22,193 bases of DNA, from NCBI RefSeq assembly GCF_000188695.1, contig NW_004754918.1, forward strand, positions 506,647 through 528,839, written 5' to 3'. How positions within the stretch are numbered: the stretch's first letter is position 1; every line of letters begins with the position of its first letter. Positions 9,001-18,096 of the stretch are shown here, piece after piece. The notes below the pieces were generated by a model, which saw nothing but the letters and a program-made list of their open reading frames with translations, had not been told where the DNA came from and did no database searches. This DNA comes from Salpingoeca rosetta. Lineage: Eukaryota > Opisthokonta > Choanoflagellata > Craspedida > Salpingoecidae. Made by a program: the position numbers and the translations under genes.

Positions 9001-11243
9001 TCCCTCTCCTGCAGCCTGCTTGCGGCGACGGCTGCCTCTCGCTTGGCCTGCTCCACCTGGTGCTGCTGCTCCCCCAGCGACCGCCACTCCTCCTCGGCCT
9101 CCTTCTCCCGCTGTGCAACCTTGGCGCTTGCGGCGTCGAGCAGCTGCTGCTGCCGCTCAAGCTCTGCGCGCATCTCCTCCACCTCCTTTGCCCTGTGTGC
9201 GAGGTCGGCGTCCTGCTCCTCCAACTGCGCCTGCACCTGCGCCTGCGCCGCGGCCAGCTCTGCCTTGGCCATGTTCAGCTCTTCCCGCAGCTGCTTCAGC
9301 GCAAGCTTGTCCTGTGCGTGCTCTTCGCTGCTCTGCGACAGGCGCTGCTGCTGGTCCTTGTTCTGCTGCTGTAGCGACACCACCTGGTGCTGCAGGCTTG
9401 TCTCCAGCTGGGACATCCGCTCCTCAACCTCCTCCTTCTCCTGCTGTGCACGTGCACACTTCTCCTGCAGGTCGGCCAGCTGCGCGTTGGCGTGTTCATC
9501 ATCCTGAGCAGCAGCAGCCTCCTTCATCTCCACCGCACGCTCGCGCGCCTTCACGCTCTCCTCCAATTCGTGCACGTGTGCCCGCGCCTGGTGCATCTCC
9601 TCCTCAAACGCGCGCCGCTGCTCGCTGTGCTCTTGCTGCTGCTGCGTGAGTGCGTGCTCCTGCTCGCTCAGCTGTGACTGGCGCGTGCGCAACGCCTCCT
9701 CGTCTGAGGCAAGCCTCTCTTCGCGCGCTTGCACGTCCTTCTCGCGCCGCTGTATGTCCTGCTCGAGCGACTGCAGGCCCGCCATGCCCTCGTCAACGGC
9801 GCGCTGCGACGATTGCAGGCGCTGCAGCTGCTGCTGGAGGTCGTGCGCGCGCTGCTGCTCCTGCGCAAGCTGCTGCTTTGTTTCGGCGTGCTCGCTCTCC
9901 TCTTGCTGCACGCGTTCCTGCCACTGGGCAACGTCCTCGCTGGACGAAGTGGCAAGCGTGTCCACCTGCTGCTGCAGGTCCGCCAACTGCTTCTGCGCGT
10001 GTGTGAGCTGCTGTTCGCGGTCAGCCAGCTGCTGCTCTTGTTCCCGCGCCCGTGACATGGCTTCATCGCGCTCGCCCGTCAGCCGCAGGACAGTCTCGTT
10101 TAGGTCGCCCGCTGATGCCAGCTGCGCCTGCAACTCCTCCACCTTGACCAGCAGCTCCGAGCGCTCCCGCTCAATGTCTTCCTCTCGCTTCGTCCGCGTT
10201 GTCCGCAGCTCAGACAGCTCTTGCTGCAGCCTCTCAATCTCCTCTCGCTGCCGTGCCTCCACATCTCCGCTCTGCGCCTGCAACTCCTCCACCTTGACCA
10301 GCAGCTCCGAGCGCTCCCGCTCAATGTCTTCCTCTCGCTTCGTCCGCGTTGTCCGCAGCTCAGACAGCTCTTGCTGCAGCCTCTCAATCTCCCCTCGCTG
10401 CTCGCGCTGGAGCGTAATCGCTTCCAGGCGTCCACTTTCGCGCTCCGCCACCTCCCTCTGCGCCTCGGCCAGCTCGGCCTGTGCACTGTGCAGGTTGTGT
10501 TGCAGTGTGCCCACTTCTTGCTCCAGCACATGCACGCGCTGCTGTTGCTGCTGCTCGCTTGTGACTGTAGTGCTGGCGGCATCGGCAAGCTGCTGGCGCA
10601 GCTGGGCGTTCTCATTCCTCAGCTCATCCAAGTTCTGGTTGAGTCTGTCAATCTGTTCACGCTGTTGGGTGACCTGCTGCTCTGCAGCCAGTACCGCGTC
10701 ATGCACGTCGCTTCCCGCAGACTCAAGCCCCGTGAGCAGCGCTGTGAGATCGCTGGAGTCTAGTGGCTGAGACGACATGAGCTCATCCTGCCCTTCTTGC
10801 TGATCATATGGGGCGGACTGAGGCGCTGTGTGATCGCTGGAATCTGTGGCAAGCGTGCCGTTGTCCTCGTTGTGCTGGCCGTGCCCAATGTCATGAGGAG
10901 CGGCAGCAGTATTGTCCACGAAATCGTTTGCTGTCGCAGAAACTGCTGGGGCCTGGTAGGGAAGTTGTGGCTCACTCTGGTGGGGTTGTTGTGGTTGTGG
11001 CTCGAGCTGGTGTTGTGACTGTGGTTGTGGTTCATGCTGCTCTTGTGACTGTGGTTCTTGTTGCTCTTGTGACTGTGATTGAGGTTCTTGCTGCTCGTGT
11101 GGCTGTGGTTCTTGCTGCTCTTGTGGCTGTGGTGGCTTGTCTTGCTTTGGCTTGGACTTCTTCTTTGCGGCCTTCTTGTTGCGCTTCCTGGCCAGTTTCT
11201 TCAGCAGCGCTGCGCCCTCTGCGGCGCGCTCTGCCCCATCCAT
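2957..11243 (-). CDS. Giant coiled-coil protein, 2,505 residues, three exons
   Basis: Exons (minus): 11243-6303, 5833-5414, 5113-2957. All introns are phase 0, with donors CACCAG|GTAGCA and AAACAG|GTGCGC and acceptors GCTTAG and TTGCAG. Residues 1-35 are strongly basic (KKLARKRNKKAAKKK); 38-95 are QEP-type repeats; 95-180 are disordered. From about 183 to 1,645 the chain is nearly continuous Glu/Gln/Arg/Leu heptad coiled coil, including a recent 50-residue tandem duplication (about 282-374). A non-repetitive island with RALLVLSEAFPDTRL lies near residue 1,510. Exon 2 (1,648-1,787) and the start of exon 3 continue the coil. The last ~600 residues are disordered, rich in Gly, Asp, Ser and His with (GD)n runs, and end in SYPAE. 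Size and design recall golgins or centrosome/rootlet proteins, but I see no diagnostic domain (no GRIP, no membrane segment), so I leave it unnamed. Alternative splice sites could alter exon ends slightly. Confidence 0.82.
3483..3527 (-). repeat. Hexamer CCATCA/CCATCG repeat coding (Gly-Asp)n
   Basis: Seven to eight tandem hexamers in the last exon of the coiled-coil gene, read on the minus strand as alternating Asp and Gly. Related CAT/CAC-rich tracts coding Asp runs lie at about 3318-3362 and 3960-4016 in the same exon. Confidence 0.85.
5114..5413 (-). repeat. Intron 2 of the coiled-coil gene: GU tract near donor, CA tract near acceptor
   Basis: Phase 0 GT-AG intron of 300 bp. In transcript orientation a GU-rich stretch (5390-5341) follows the donor, and a long (CA)n run (5180-5131) stops about 17 nt before the acceptor, after which comes TTCGCTTTCGCTTGCAG. 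The two tracts are complementary across the intron. Confidence 0.8.
5834..6302 (-). repeat. Intron 1 of the coiled-coil gene, with stacked simple repeats
   Basis: Phase 0 GT-AG intron of 469 bp. On the plus strand it contains (CAT)n at 5945-5978, then (CAA)n at 5978-6036, then a minisatellite of AACAACAACTTAAAC units to about 6137, CA-rich sequence to 6177, and an 8-bp repeat (ACGAACGC) at about 6214-6246. In transcript orientation the first part is GU-rich and the last 60 nt before the acceptor are CA-rich. Confidence 0.8.
10122..10401 (-). repeat. 150-bp tandem duplication inside the coiled-coil coding region
   Basis: The segment 10122-10251 recurs at 10272-10401, exactly 150 bp apart, with a single visible mismatch (10243 versus 10393). 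It encodes a 50-residue unit containing SELRTTRTKREEDIERER twice. The near-identity at DNA level, in a protein whose other heptads have diverged, points to a recent event. 150 bp keeps the reading frame and is one residue more than seven heptads. Confidence 0.9.
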
Positions 11244-12203
11244 GATGCCTATCCGTTGTCCTTGTCCTATGTGAGTGAGCGAGAGAGAGAAACAAGATCA
11301 CATGATGTGAGCTCGGACAACCAACCCACTGCAAAACAAAACAACAACCAAAAAAAAAACAAAAAAACGAGGACATAAAGGATGCAAGCGAGCACTCACT
11401 GCCGTGTCACGGCACACACACACACACAGCACAACACAAACACAAACACAGCACAAACACAGTACAAACACATGCTCACGACCTCACCTCACCTCACCAC
11501 TGACAGCAACAAGCAAGAAGCAAGGCGAAGCAGACACAACCACCAACCTCTCCTCGCTCGCCGTCCGTTGCGGGTGTTGGGCGGGATGAGAAATTTGGGC
11601 GTATTTCCAACCAATTCTCCGTACCAGCCGTCCGCGAAAAACTGACAGTCGTGCGTGTGTGTATTGTGTGTGTGGCACGAACCCCCCAAACAAACAAACA
11701 GACCCAAAACACGCCAACAACGCCCGTTTTGGCGTGTGCGCGTATGTGTGTGGGTGTGGCTGAGGAAGGACAAGTGCGAAGGCAGCCAGGGTGGTGGTCA
11801 GCAAGAAGGCAGCAAGGCACGCAAGCAAGAAGGACAAGCAAGCAAGAAGGCTGCCTTTGGCATTGTTGCATTTCATGGTTGGTTGTTTGAATTGTGGTTG
11901 CTTTTTTGGCTGGTTGCCGCTGTATTTCGGTGCTCTCTCCCTCTTTGGTTTGTTTGCACAAGATCGCTGCCACCCCATACGACCGACGTTTCCAACGCCA
12001 GGTTAACAACGATCACCACACACACACACACACACACACACGAAAGAGGGATCCCGGCACCCTTCTCAACTCCATCACAAATACCAGCCACCACCTTCGC
12101 GCTCGGTCTCACTTGTTCATCATCGCCTGGTGTTGCCGTTGTCAGGGCAGCGAGCAAGCGAGCGAGTGAGGACCAAGCGCTGTGAAAGGTTGTGGCAGGG
12201 AAC
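11244..12203. promoter_or_regulatory. Divergent intergenic region between the coiled-coil and PDZ-scaffold genes
   Basis: About 960 bp between two divergent start codons, holding both 5' UTRs and promoters. Visible elements: a CCAAT box at 11611-11615; an E2F-like TCCGCGAAAA at 11631-11640; a 9-bp inverted repeat (ACACGCCAA at 11709-11717, TTGGCGTGT at 11729-11737) whose arms hold TTGGCG cores; an AAG/GCA-rich purine stretch (about 11770-11860); and CA microsatellites at about 11412-11427 and 12017-12041. No TATA box and no convincing gene is seen. Transcription start sites cannot be placed. Confidence 0.5.
11267..11399 (-). other. Possible 5' UTR intron of the coiled-coil gene
   Basis: On the minus strand, GCA|GTGAGTGC (donor at 11399) is followed 133 bp later by a pyrimidine-rich TTTCTCTCTCTCGCTCACTCACATAG acceptor ending at 11267, 23 nt before the start codon. 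The acceptor side is convincing; the donor match is good but other donors further upstream are possible. It would be non-coding and does not affect the protein. Confidence 0.35.
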
Positions 12204-12612
12204 ATGCCACCATCGCCCAGCAGGCACAGGCAGGAGGCCGTGTACGCCTTCCATATGGCCTGCCAACAATGTATCCACCCAGATCAACATCAACAACTCC
12301 TCGAGGCCCTTCAAGCCTTCCTGAGACTCAGGTCGGCACGTGCGAATGCTTGTGCACGTGCATGTGTGTGAATGAATGTGAATGTGAATGTGTGTGTGCA
12401 TGTGTGTATGAATGCTTATGCTTGTGTGTGTGTGTGTGTATTTGTTTGTTTGTGGGTGTAGAGGTGTGGGTTGTGGAATGATGTGCTTTTGTGCGTGTGA
12501 GGACAGTGTGGACGCCTGCCGGCATGTCAGTCATGGTTGGATCCCGCATGCCCAATACTGTACCAGCTCACACCACACACGTCGACGCACGCACACACAC
12601 ACACACGAACAC

Positions 12613-12647
<35 letters not shown>

Positions 12648-13361
12648 CACGCACACGTCCACACACACACACGCAACAACACACACGTCATGTAGATCGT
12701 TTGACAAGCTTGCGGAGGTGACGCTTGATGTGCTGCCAACGCGAGAGCTGCGGGCGCAGGTGATTCCGCCGCTGCTGGACCTGATCCCAGCACGCGACGG
12801 CGTGCGTCTGCAGTCCACCCTCAAGCGGCACCTCGCGCAGCGGCTCAAGGCAAGCCGCGGTGTGGGCGGTATGCTGGGCGCCATTCGACCAACCACCAGC
12901 CAGAGCAGCCGCGTCCACACCCACGATTGCGCAGACAACGGCGCCGGTAGCGGCAGCCCACGTCGCCGCGGGTTCTCGCTGTCTCTCGGTCGTCGCCGCC
13001 GCCACCAGCGGGGTGCACGAGGGAGCACCAGCACGACAGCGAGCGACCGCACGAGCACGCTGGGCAGCCTTGGCACCAGCATCAGCAGCGACAGCACGGT
13101 GTCGCGTGGGCGGTCGTACACGCTAGACAGCAGCGCCAGCAGCCGCAGCAAGCACACATCCACCATGCGACGCCTGCTCTCGCTCAGCACGAGCAGCAGG
13201 GGAACAAACGGAGCCCCAAAGCCGCGACGCGTCAAGGTGCAGCGTGACAAATACGGTACGCTGGGCTTCAACATGCGCGGCGGGGCTGAGTTTGGCGTCG
13301 GCCTCTACGTCAGCAAGGTGCGTGCCTGCACGCATACACTGACGAAGTTGGGTGGGGCTAC

Positions 13362-13395
<34 letters not shown>

Positions 13396-13403
13396 GTGTT
13401 GTG

Positions 13404-13456
<53 letters not shown>

Positions 13457-13914
13457 TGTGTACCTGCCGACTTGAAGTAACGCCCCATGCCCTCATCCCC
13501 ACCCCCTCCTTCCGTTGTTGCTGCACAGGTTGACAATGGCGGACCGGCAGCGCGGGCGGGCGTGCGCATCGGCGATGAGATTGTCTCTGTCAACGGAACA
13601 GCTGTGCAAGGGGTGAGTATGCGCCATCGAGATAGCGACGTGAAGCAAACACATTATTCTTGCCTGCCACTTCAACATCACAAGCACGCAGTTACGCCCT
13701 CACTCACGCCCTCACTCACTCACGCCCTCACTCACGCCCTCACTCACTCACGCTCTCACCCATTAGTTGAAGCACAAGGAGGCGGTGCAGCTGTTCACGG
13801 GAACGAAGAAGCTGAAGCTCGTCGTCATCAGCACGGGCCGCGTTCCTGATAAAGTCAACGTTCAGGAGTCGTTCGAGTGGCTCCAGGCCGCAGGCGTGTG
13901 CGACTCTGTGTGTC

Positions 13915-13958
<44 letters not shown>

Positions 13959-16615
13959 GGTGTGAGTACTGCTTCAGCGTCTGGCTGAAGTTCCAAGGGC
14001 AGCTTGTGTCACATCACGCACATACGCACGCATTCGTACGCGTACACAAACACAAACACACACGCACAAAAAGCAACCACACACGCAAGCACAAACACAC
14101 CCACTGCTCACGCGTTACTCTGTCTGCTGGTGTGTGTGCGGCTGCTCTTCAGACAAGGTCGCCACCGGCCCCGTGCCCGGCACCGTGCATGGACCAACAG
14201 GTCACACAATGCAGACACGTAGAGATAGAGAGAGGAGAGTTAGCGCTGTTTCGGTATTTGGTCGTGGTGGTGTGTGTGCGTGCGTGTGTGTGTGTTTGGT
14301 TGAACTTACTGTCCATTGGTTGCATGCGCCACTCACACCACACACCTCATATCACACCATTTGCGTTTACGTGTACATTCATGTTCACGTCTCTGCGCCA
14401 CGCTTGCTAACGTGCAGACGATCTTGGTGATATTGAACTTCGTCGCGTCAACTTCCAAGTCGGGCCCAAAGGCATTGGCATGAGGTGAGCCAATACATGG
14501 ACACACATGTACACACACACACACGTACACACGCTCACGCACACGTACACGAACGCGTAATGTGACTTGTGCGCTGATGTTGCCATGCACATGCACGCGT
14601 GTGCACACATCTCACACAACTCACACGTCTCACACACATGCACATGCGTGCGTGTGATGGTGGTGGGCAGCATCTGTGGCGGGCACGACCAGGGTGTTGG
14701 GATTTACATCTCCGCCGTTGATGTGGACGGCATCGCGGCGCAGCACAACCTCAAGGTCTGCAGAGGGGGGTGGGGTGCATTGCCTGGTGGTGCAGAGTTG
14801 CTGTGGCAAGCTGCACGCTTCCATACCTCTGTGTGTGTGTGTGTGTGCGTGCGTGTGTGCGTGTGCGTGTGCGTGTGCGTGTGCGTGTGCGTGTGCGTGT
14901 GCGTGTGCGTGATAGAACACACACACACACACACATTACGCGTACGTGCGCGCTCTTCATCTGAGTCTCATAGGTTTGCGCAAAAACACATGCACATACT
15001 ATGCACAAATGCACATGCGCATACAGCCCGGTGACCAGCTGTGCGATGTGAATGGTGTCGACTTTGACCTGCTGACACACGCGGAGGCCGTGAAAATCCT
15101 CACGGGGAGCGAGCACCTGTTCATGACAATCAAACCCGGCAAATACGTGCCCAGGTGAGAGACGCGCTGGGCTGCGCAAGTGTCGTTGCAACCATTCACA
15201 ATGACATGCGCTCATGTGCTGATGTGCTGATGTTTGGTTGCGTTGTGACCTGGTGTAGTCACGCCCTGCTCTCGTTGTTGCTTGCTTGTTTTCGCGTGGA
15301 AGGTTCAAGGGGAGATGATTTTATTGGTGGGCATGCCGCTTGTTGACGCACAAGTTTGCATCTCGTCCACGCACACACACACACACATACACACACACTC
15401 ACACATACATACACGCACGCATACATGCACGCACATGACACACGCACTGCGCATGAAACGTACGTGTACACTTACCCGTGGTGCAACGCCGATGTTGTTG
15501 TAAACTCCATCGCGCAACTATCAGGCACCGATATGTCATGGACACAACAGAGTGGATCGCTGTTGAGAACAATGGCAACAAGAACAGCAGCAACAGCATT
15601 GGGCAGTCGCTGCGGGCGATGGTCCGTGGTGGCACAACAACCACGTCAACATCCTCATCATCGTCCGCGTCTCGAATTGTGACGCGGACGTCCAGCAGCA
15701 GCCCCAGCCGCACGACAGCGCTCTCCTGCACGGGCGTGACGGCCTCGCCACCACTGCACTCGCGCGCGCCCCACGGCAACAACGGCAACTTGGCTCGTGT
15801 GGACGGCTATGAAGAGGGGCGAGGAAGAGGTGGTGTCAGCAATGGCATTCACCGTGGCGGCAGTGGCGGCGGTGGTGGTGAGTGGTCAAACAAGTCCCTT
15901 CGCGGAGGGGTTGACGGACAGACACATGCGCGGCCGCACCAGGCGCTCATGGCACAGCACCTGCTCTCGCTTGGACGCGAAACCAACGTGGATGCCATTA
16001 ACACGCTGCGCAATGGCGGTATTGGCCATGGTGGTAATGGTGATGGTGATGGTGATGATGTGAGAGCGGGGCGGCCGCGGTCGTACACGGCGCCAAGCTC
16101 ATGGCACCGCTACCACGACGAGACAGAACTTGCCGCCGGGCCCGTCACGATCCCCGACGCCAACGCACAGGGACGGGCTGCTGGTACAGGTGTTGGTGAC
16201 CGTGGTGGTGGTGGTGGTGATGGTGCGGGTGGCAACCACCCTGCAGTCACCGCCAATGACCCTGCGAACCATCGTGCCAACAACTCCAATCACAACAGCA
16301 GCATCAACAGTCATGCCAGCGGTGCTGGTCACGATGGGTGCAACACCAACACCAACAGCAGCGCCACCAACAACAACAGCAGCGCCACCAACAACAACAA
16401 CAACACCAACAGCGGTGCGGTTGATGTGGAGGCGAGGGCAGAGGAGGCACGCCGCTCGTTCTTGCAGCAGCAGCGTGAGAGCTTTTACGGCTTTGACAGC
16501 CCGCCGCCGCCAGCAACAACAACAGCAGCGAGTAGAATGTCGGGCAATGCTGATGCGTTTGATGACTCTGTCGTGTTGCGGCGCAACAAGCCAACTTTCG
16601 ACCGATCGTCACGAG

Positions 16616-16690
<75 letters not shown>

Positions 16691-17500
16691 TTGCATGTGC
16701 ATGTGTGTGTGAATGCTTGTGTGTGGGTGGGGGGGGGGTGGGTGGGTGGGTGTGCGTGTGTGTGTGCATGTGTGTGTGTGAGTGCTTGTGTGCGGGTTTG
16801 TGTTCCTTCTCTGGTTTGTTTGAGGCTTCTTCGTCTTGCACATCTACCCGAAGCACAAACACACACACACACTCGTATTCCTCACCTTTCACGCACCTGC
16901 TCTCGTTTTGCTTCGTTGTGTCCGTCGGCGGCAGCACTGAGCACAACCTCTGCGTCGTCGTCGCTGTCGTTTCTGGACCGCACCATCGCCATTGCGCAGG
17001 AGTGGGCGAGCCAGGCACCAACCATTACCGAGGAGGACGAGGTGGTGGAGGGCGAAGAAGAACAGGGACATGGGGGTACGCTGGGTGGTGCAACCAGGGA
17101 TGCGACTGAGCGCACGGGTGCTCAGGCGGGCTTGAGTGGTGGCGCGCCTCGCAGTGTTGACGATCTTGCGCATGCACAGCACGGCGATGGCGAGTGTGAT
17201 ATGCGCATGCTGACGGTTGCCAAAGGGAGTAAGCCGCTGGGGCTGGTTGTTGCTGGCGGGTGTGATGTGGCCAAGACGGGCGGACGTGTGCTGGTGCACA
17301 AGATGACGGCTGGTGGCGCTTTTGCTGAGCTTGGCGATGAGGAGGTGCAAGTTGGGGATGAGGTGTGTCTTGTGAACGGCCGCTCGCTTGCCGGGTTGAC
17401 GCACAAGGATGCTGTGCAGGCGATTGTTGCCGCTTTACAAGACACGGGCACCACATCCATCACCTTTGGCCTGCGCAGGCTCGCCTCCAGTGACCTCTGA
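12204..17500 (+). CDS. Usher-type scaffold: harmonin-homology domain plus three PDZ domains (harmonin/whirlin/PDZD7-like), 981 residues
   Basis: Ten exons: 12204-12331, 12696-13317, 13529-13612, 13767-13893, 14153-14200, 14418-14484, 14671-14755, 15027-15154, 15525-16615, 16935-17500; 2,946 nt, phases agree at every junction. Residues ~9-90 form a helical harmonin-homology domain (LLEALQAFLRLRSFDKLAEV across the first splice, then LRAQVIPPLLDLIP). A Ser/Arg-rich linker leads to PDZ1 (~218-302, YGTLGF loop), PDZ2 (~341-424, KGIGM loop), a ~450-residue Ser/Gly/Asn-rich linker, and PDZ3 (~881-974, KPLGL loop). All three PDZs have His at the start of helix B (KHKEAV, THAEAV, THKDAV), the class I signature. 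In animals such scaffolds organise stereocilia and microvillar tips by binding cadherin and myosin partners; here collar microvilli or cilium is an inference. No second harmonin-homology domain as in whirlin is evident. The ATG has A at -3 and an in-frame stop seven codons upstream. Confidence 0.88.
12332..12695 (+). repeat. Scaffold intron 1: GU-rich first part, CA-rich last part
   Basis: Phase 2 GT-AG intron. TG-rich sequence (about 12360-12445) follows the donor and CA-rich sequence (about 12590-12687) precedes the TGTAG acceptor. It interrupts the harmonin-homology domain; joining AG from exon 1 to A from exon 2 gives the Arg codon in FLRLRSFDK. Confidence 0.85.
13363..13460 (+). repeat. 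(TG)n microsatellite in scaffold intron 2
   Basis: About 98 bp of TG dinucleotides with a TTGTG interruption, in the phase 0 intron 13318-13528 that splits PDZ1. The acceptor is TTGCTGCACAG. This intron has the GU tract but no clear CA partner. Confidence 0.9.
13692..13765 (+). repeat. CTCACGCC minisatellite in scaffold intron 3
   Basis: Repeats of CTCACGCC and CTCACTCA fill the last half of the 154-bp intron 13613-13766 and run up to the CATTAG acceptor, so the repeat itself supplies the pyrimidine tract. Confidence 0.85.
13894..14152 (+). other. Scaffold intron 4, probable GC-AG intron
   Basis: Exon 4 must end in phase 1 to join the CTTCAG acceptor at 14152 and read DKVATGPVPG. The site that does this with a good exon context is GCCGCAG|GCGTGTG, a GC donor. 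The nearby GT (GGC|GTGTGC at 13897) is phase 0 and would need a weak ACAAG acceptor at 14157. GU-rich sequence (13915-13955) lies after the donor and CA-rich sequence (about 14045-14102) in the second half. Confidence 0.55.
14829..14936 (+). repeat. (TG/TGCG)n followed by (CA)n in scaffold intron 7
   Basis: About 80 bp of GTGT/GTGC repeats, a short spacer (GATAGA), then about 20 bp of CA, inside the phase 0 intron 14756-15026 within PDZ2. The two runs are adjacent and complementary, so a strong RNA hairpin is predicted. Confidence 0.9.
15368..15440 (+). repeat. CA-rich tract in scaffold intron 8
   Basis: CA dinucleotides with CATA interruptions in the second half of the phase 2 intron 15155-15524. 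The first half has only weak GT-rich sequence. Splicing is supported by joining AG and G to code the Arg of VPRHRYV. Confidence 0.8.
16616..16934 (+). repeat. Scaffold intron 9: pure (TG)n near donor, short (CA)n near acceptor
   Basis: Phase 1 GT-AG intron. A pure TG run (16620-16688) begins four bases after the donor, more TG/GGTGG-rich sequence follows, and a CA run lies at 16857-16872, about 60 nt before the GGCAG acceptor. Confidence 0.85.
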
Positions 17501-17986
17501 TGGCGGATCTATGTGTGTTGTTTGTTTGTTTGTCTGCTTGTTTGTGTCTGTGTGTGTGGTTGTGTGTGTGTGTGTGTGTCTGTGTCTGTGTCTGTGTCTG
17601 TGTCCGTGTTTGCCTCTCTCTGTGTACAGCGAATGTGCACATCTAGTTTGTCGAGTGGCATGACCTGCTCTCCTCCTATCTTCTTGTTGTGCGCAACGCA
17701 TCCTTTTATTTTGACATGTGCTTCTTCTTCGCTGCTTCCGTCAGCTGTAGTTGAGAGAACACAGTGTGCGCGCGTGTGTACATGCCTGGACCAAGCGTAC
17801 CTCAAGTGCGTGTTTGCTATGAAATGACACAGACGGAAGAAGAATGTGTGCGTGATGTGACTTTGAAGTGTGCGTGCTCCAAACGCCAGGCTGCCCGTCT
17901 CACTCACGCCGGAGCAACTCGCGCCGCGCCAGCCACTCCCGCGTTTTCCCGCCAATCCCCCGCAGAAGGTCGTGCTGAGCAGGAGC
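17501..17986. other. Intergenic: scaffold 3' UTR and 5' region of the next gene
   Basis: Holds a TTTG repeat and a TGTGTC tract (about 17520-17608) after the scaffold stop codon. A phase-consistent upstream coding exon for the next gene can be proposed (a frame through CLDQAYLK with donor CTCAA|GTGCGT at 17808, acceptor CGCCAG at 17889), giving ...YLKLPVSLTPEQLAPRQ, but its start is unclear. I keep it as an alternative, not a call. Confidence 0.4.
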
Positions 17987-18063
17987 ATGCAGAAGCTGCG
18001 CTGGTTTGCGCTGCCCACAGACTACATGGCTGCACCACCGCCATCAGTGACGGAGGTTGCAGC

Positions 18064-18096
<33 letters not shown>

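Noticed and set aside
6514..9507. A 997-codon plus-strand open frame opposite the coiled-coil gene
   Set aside because: Its product is a Ser/Cys/Arg-rich low-complexity string, which is what the complement of GAG/CAG/CGC-rich heptad codons gives. It has no domain and other shadow frames in the same stretch are also long. The minus-strand frame has proper coiled-coil heptads and splice sites.
13692..13765. Regular short repeats as a CRISPR array
   Set aside because: The units are 8-16 bp with no unique spacers, and they lie in a eukaryotic intron.
15155..15524. A separate gene starting at ATG 15538 instead of exon 9 of the scaffold
   Set aside because: The acceptor ATCAG at 15524 joins exon 8 in the correct phase (AG plus G coding Arg in VPRHRYV), and the frame continues to PDZ3, matching the known architecture. 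A separate gene would leave exon 8 with no stop or partner.
15525..16615. A second harmonin-homology domain in the linker, as in whirlin
   Set aside because: Two short helical stretches (HQALMAQHLLSLG and EEARRSFLQQQRESF) are visible, but they lack the length and leucine pattern of the N-terminal domain and are surrounded by Ser/Gly/Asn low complexity.
17513..17827. An upstream Cys/Val and Ser-rich frame as the first exon of the small acidic-protein gene
   Set aside because: It can be joined in phase through the donor at 17808, but its first part is translated TG repeat and no convincing start codon is seen, so it is mentioned only as an alternative.
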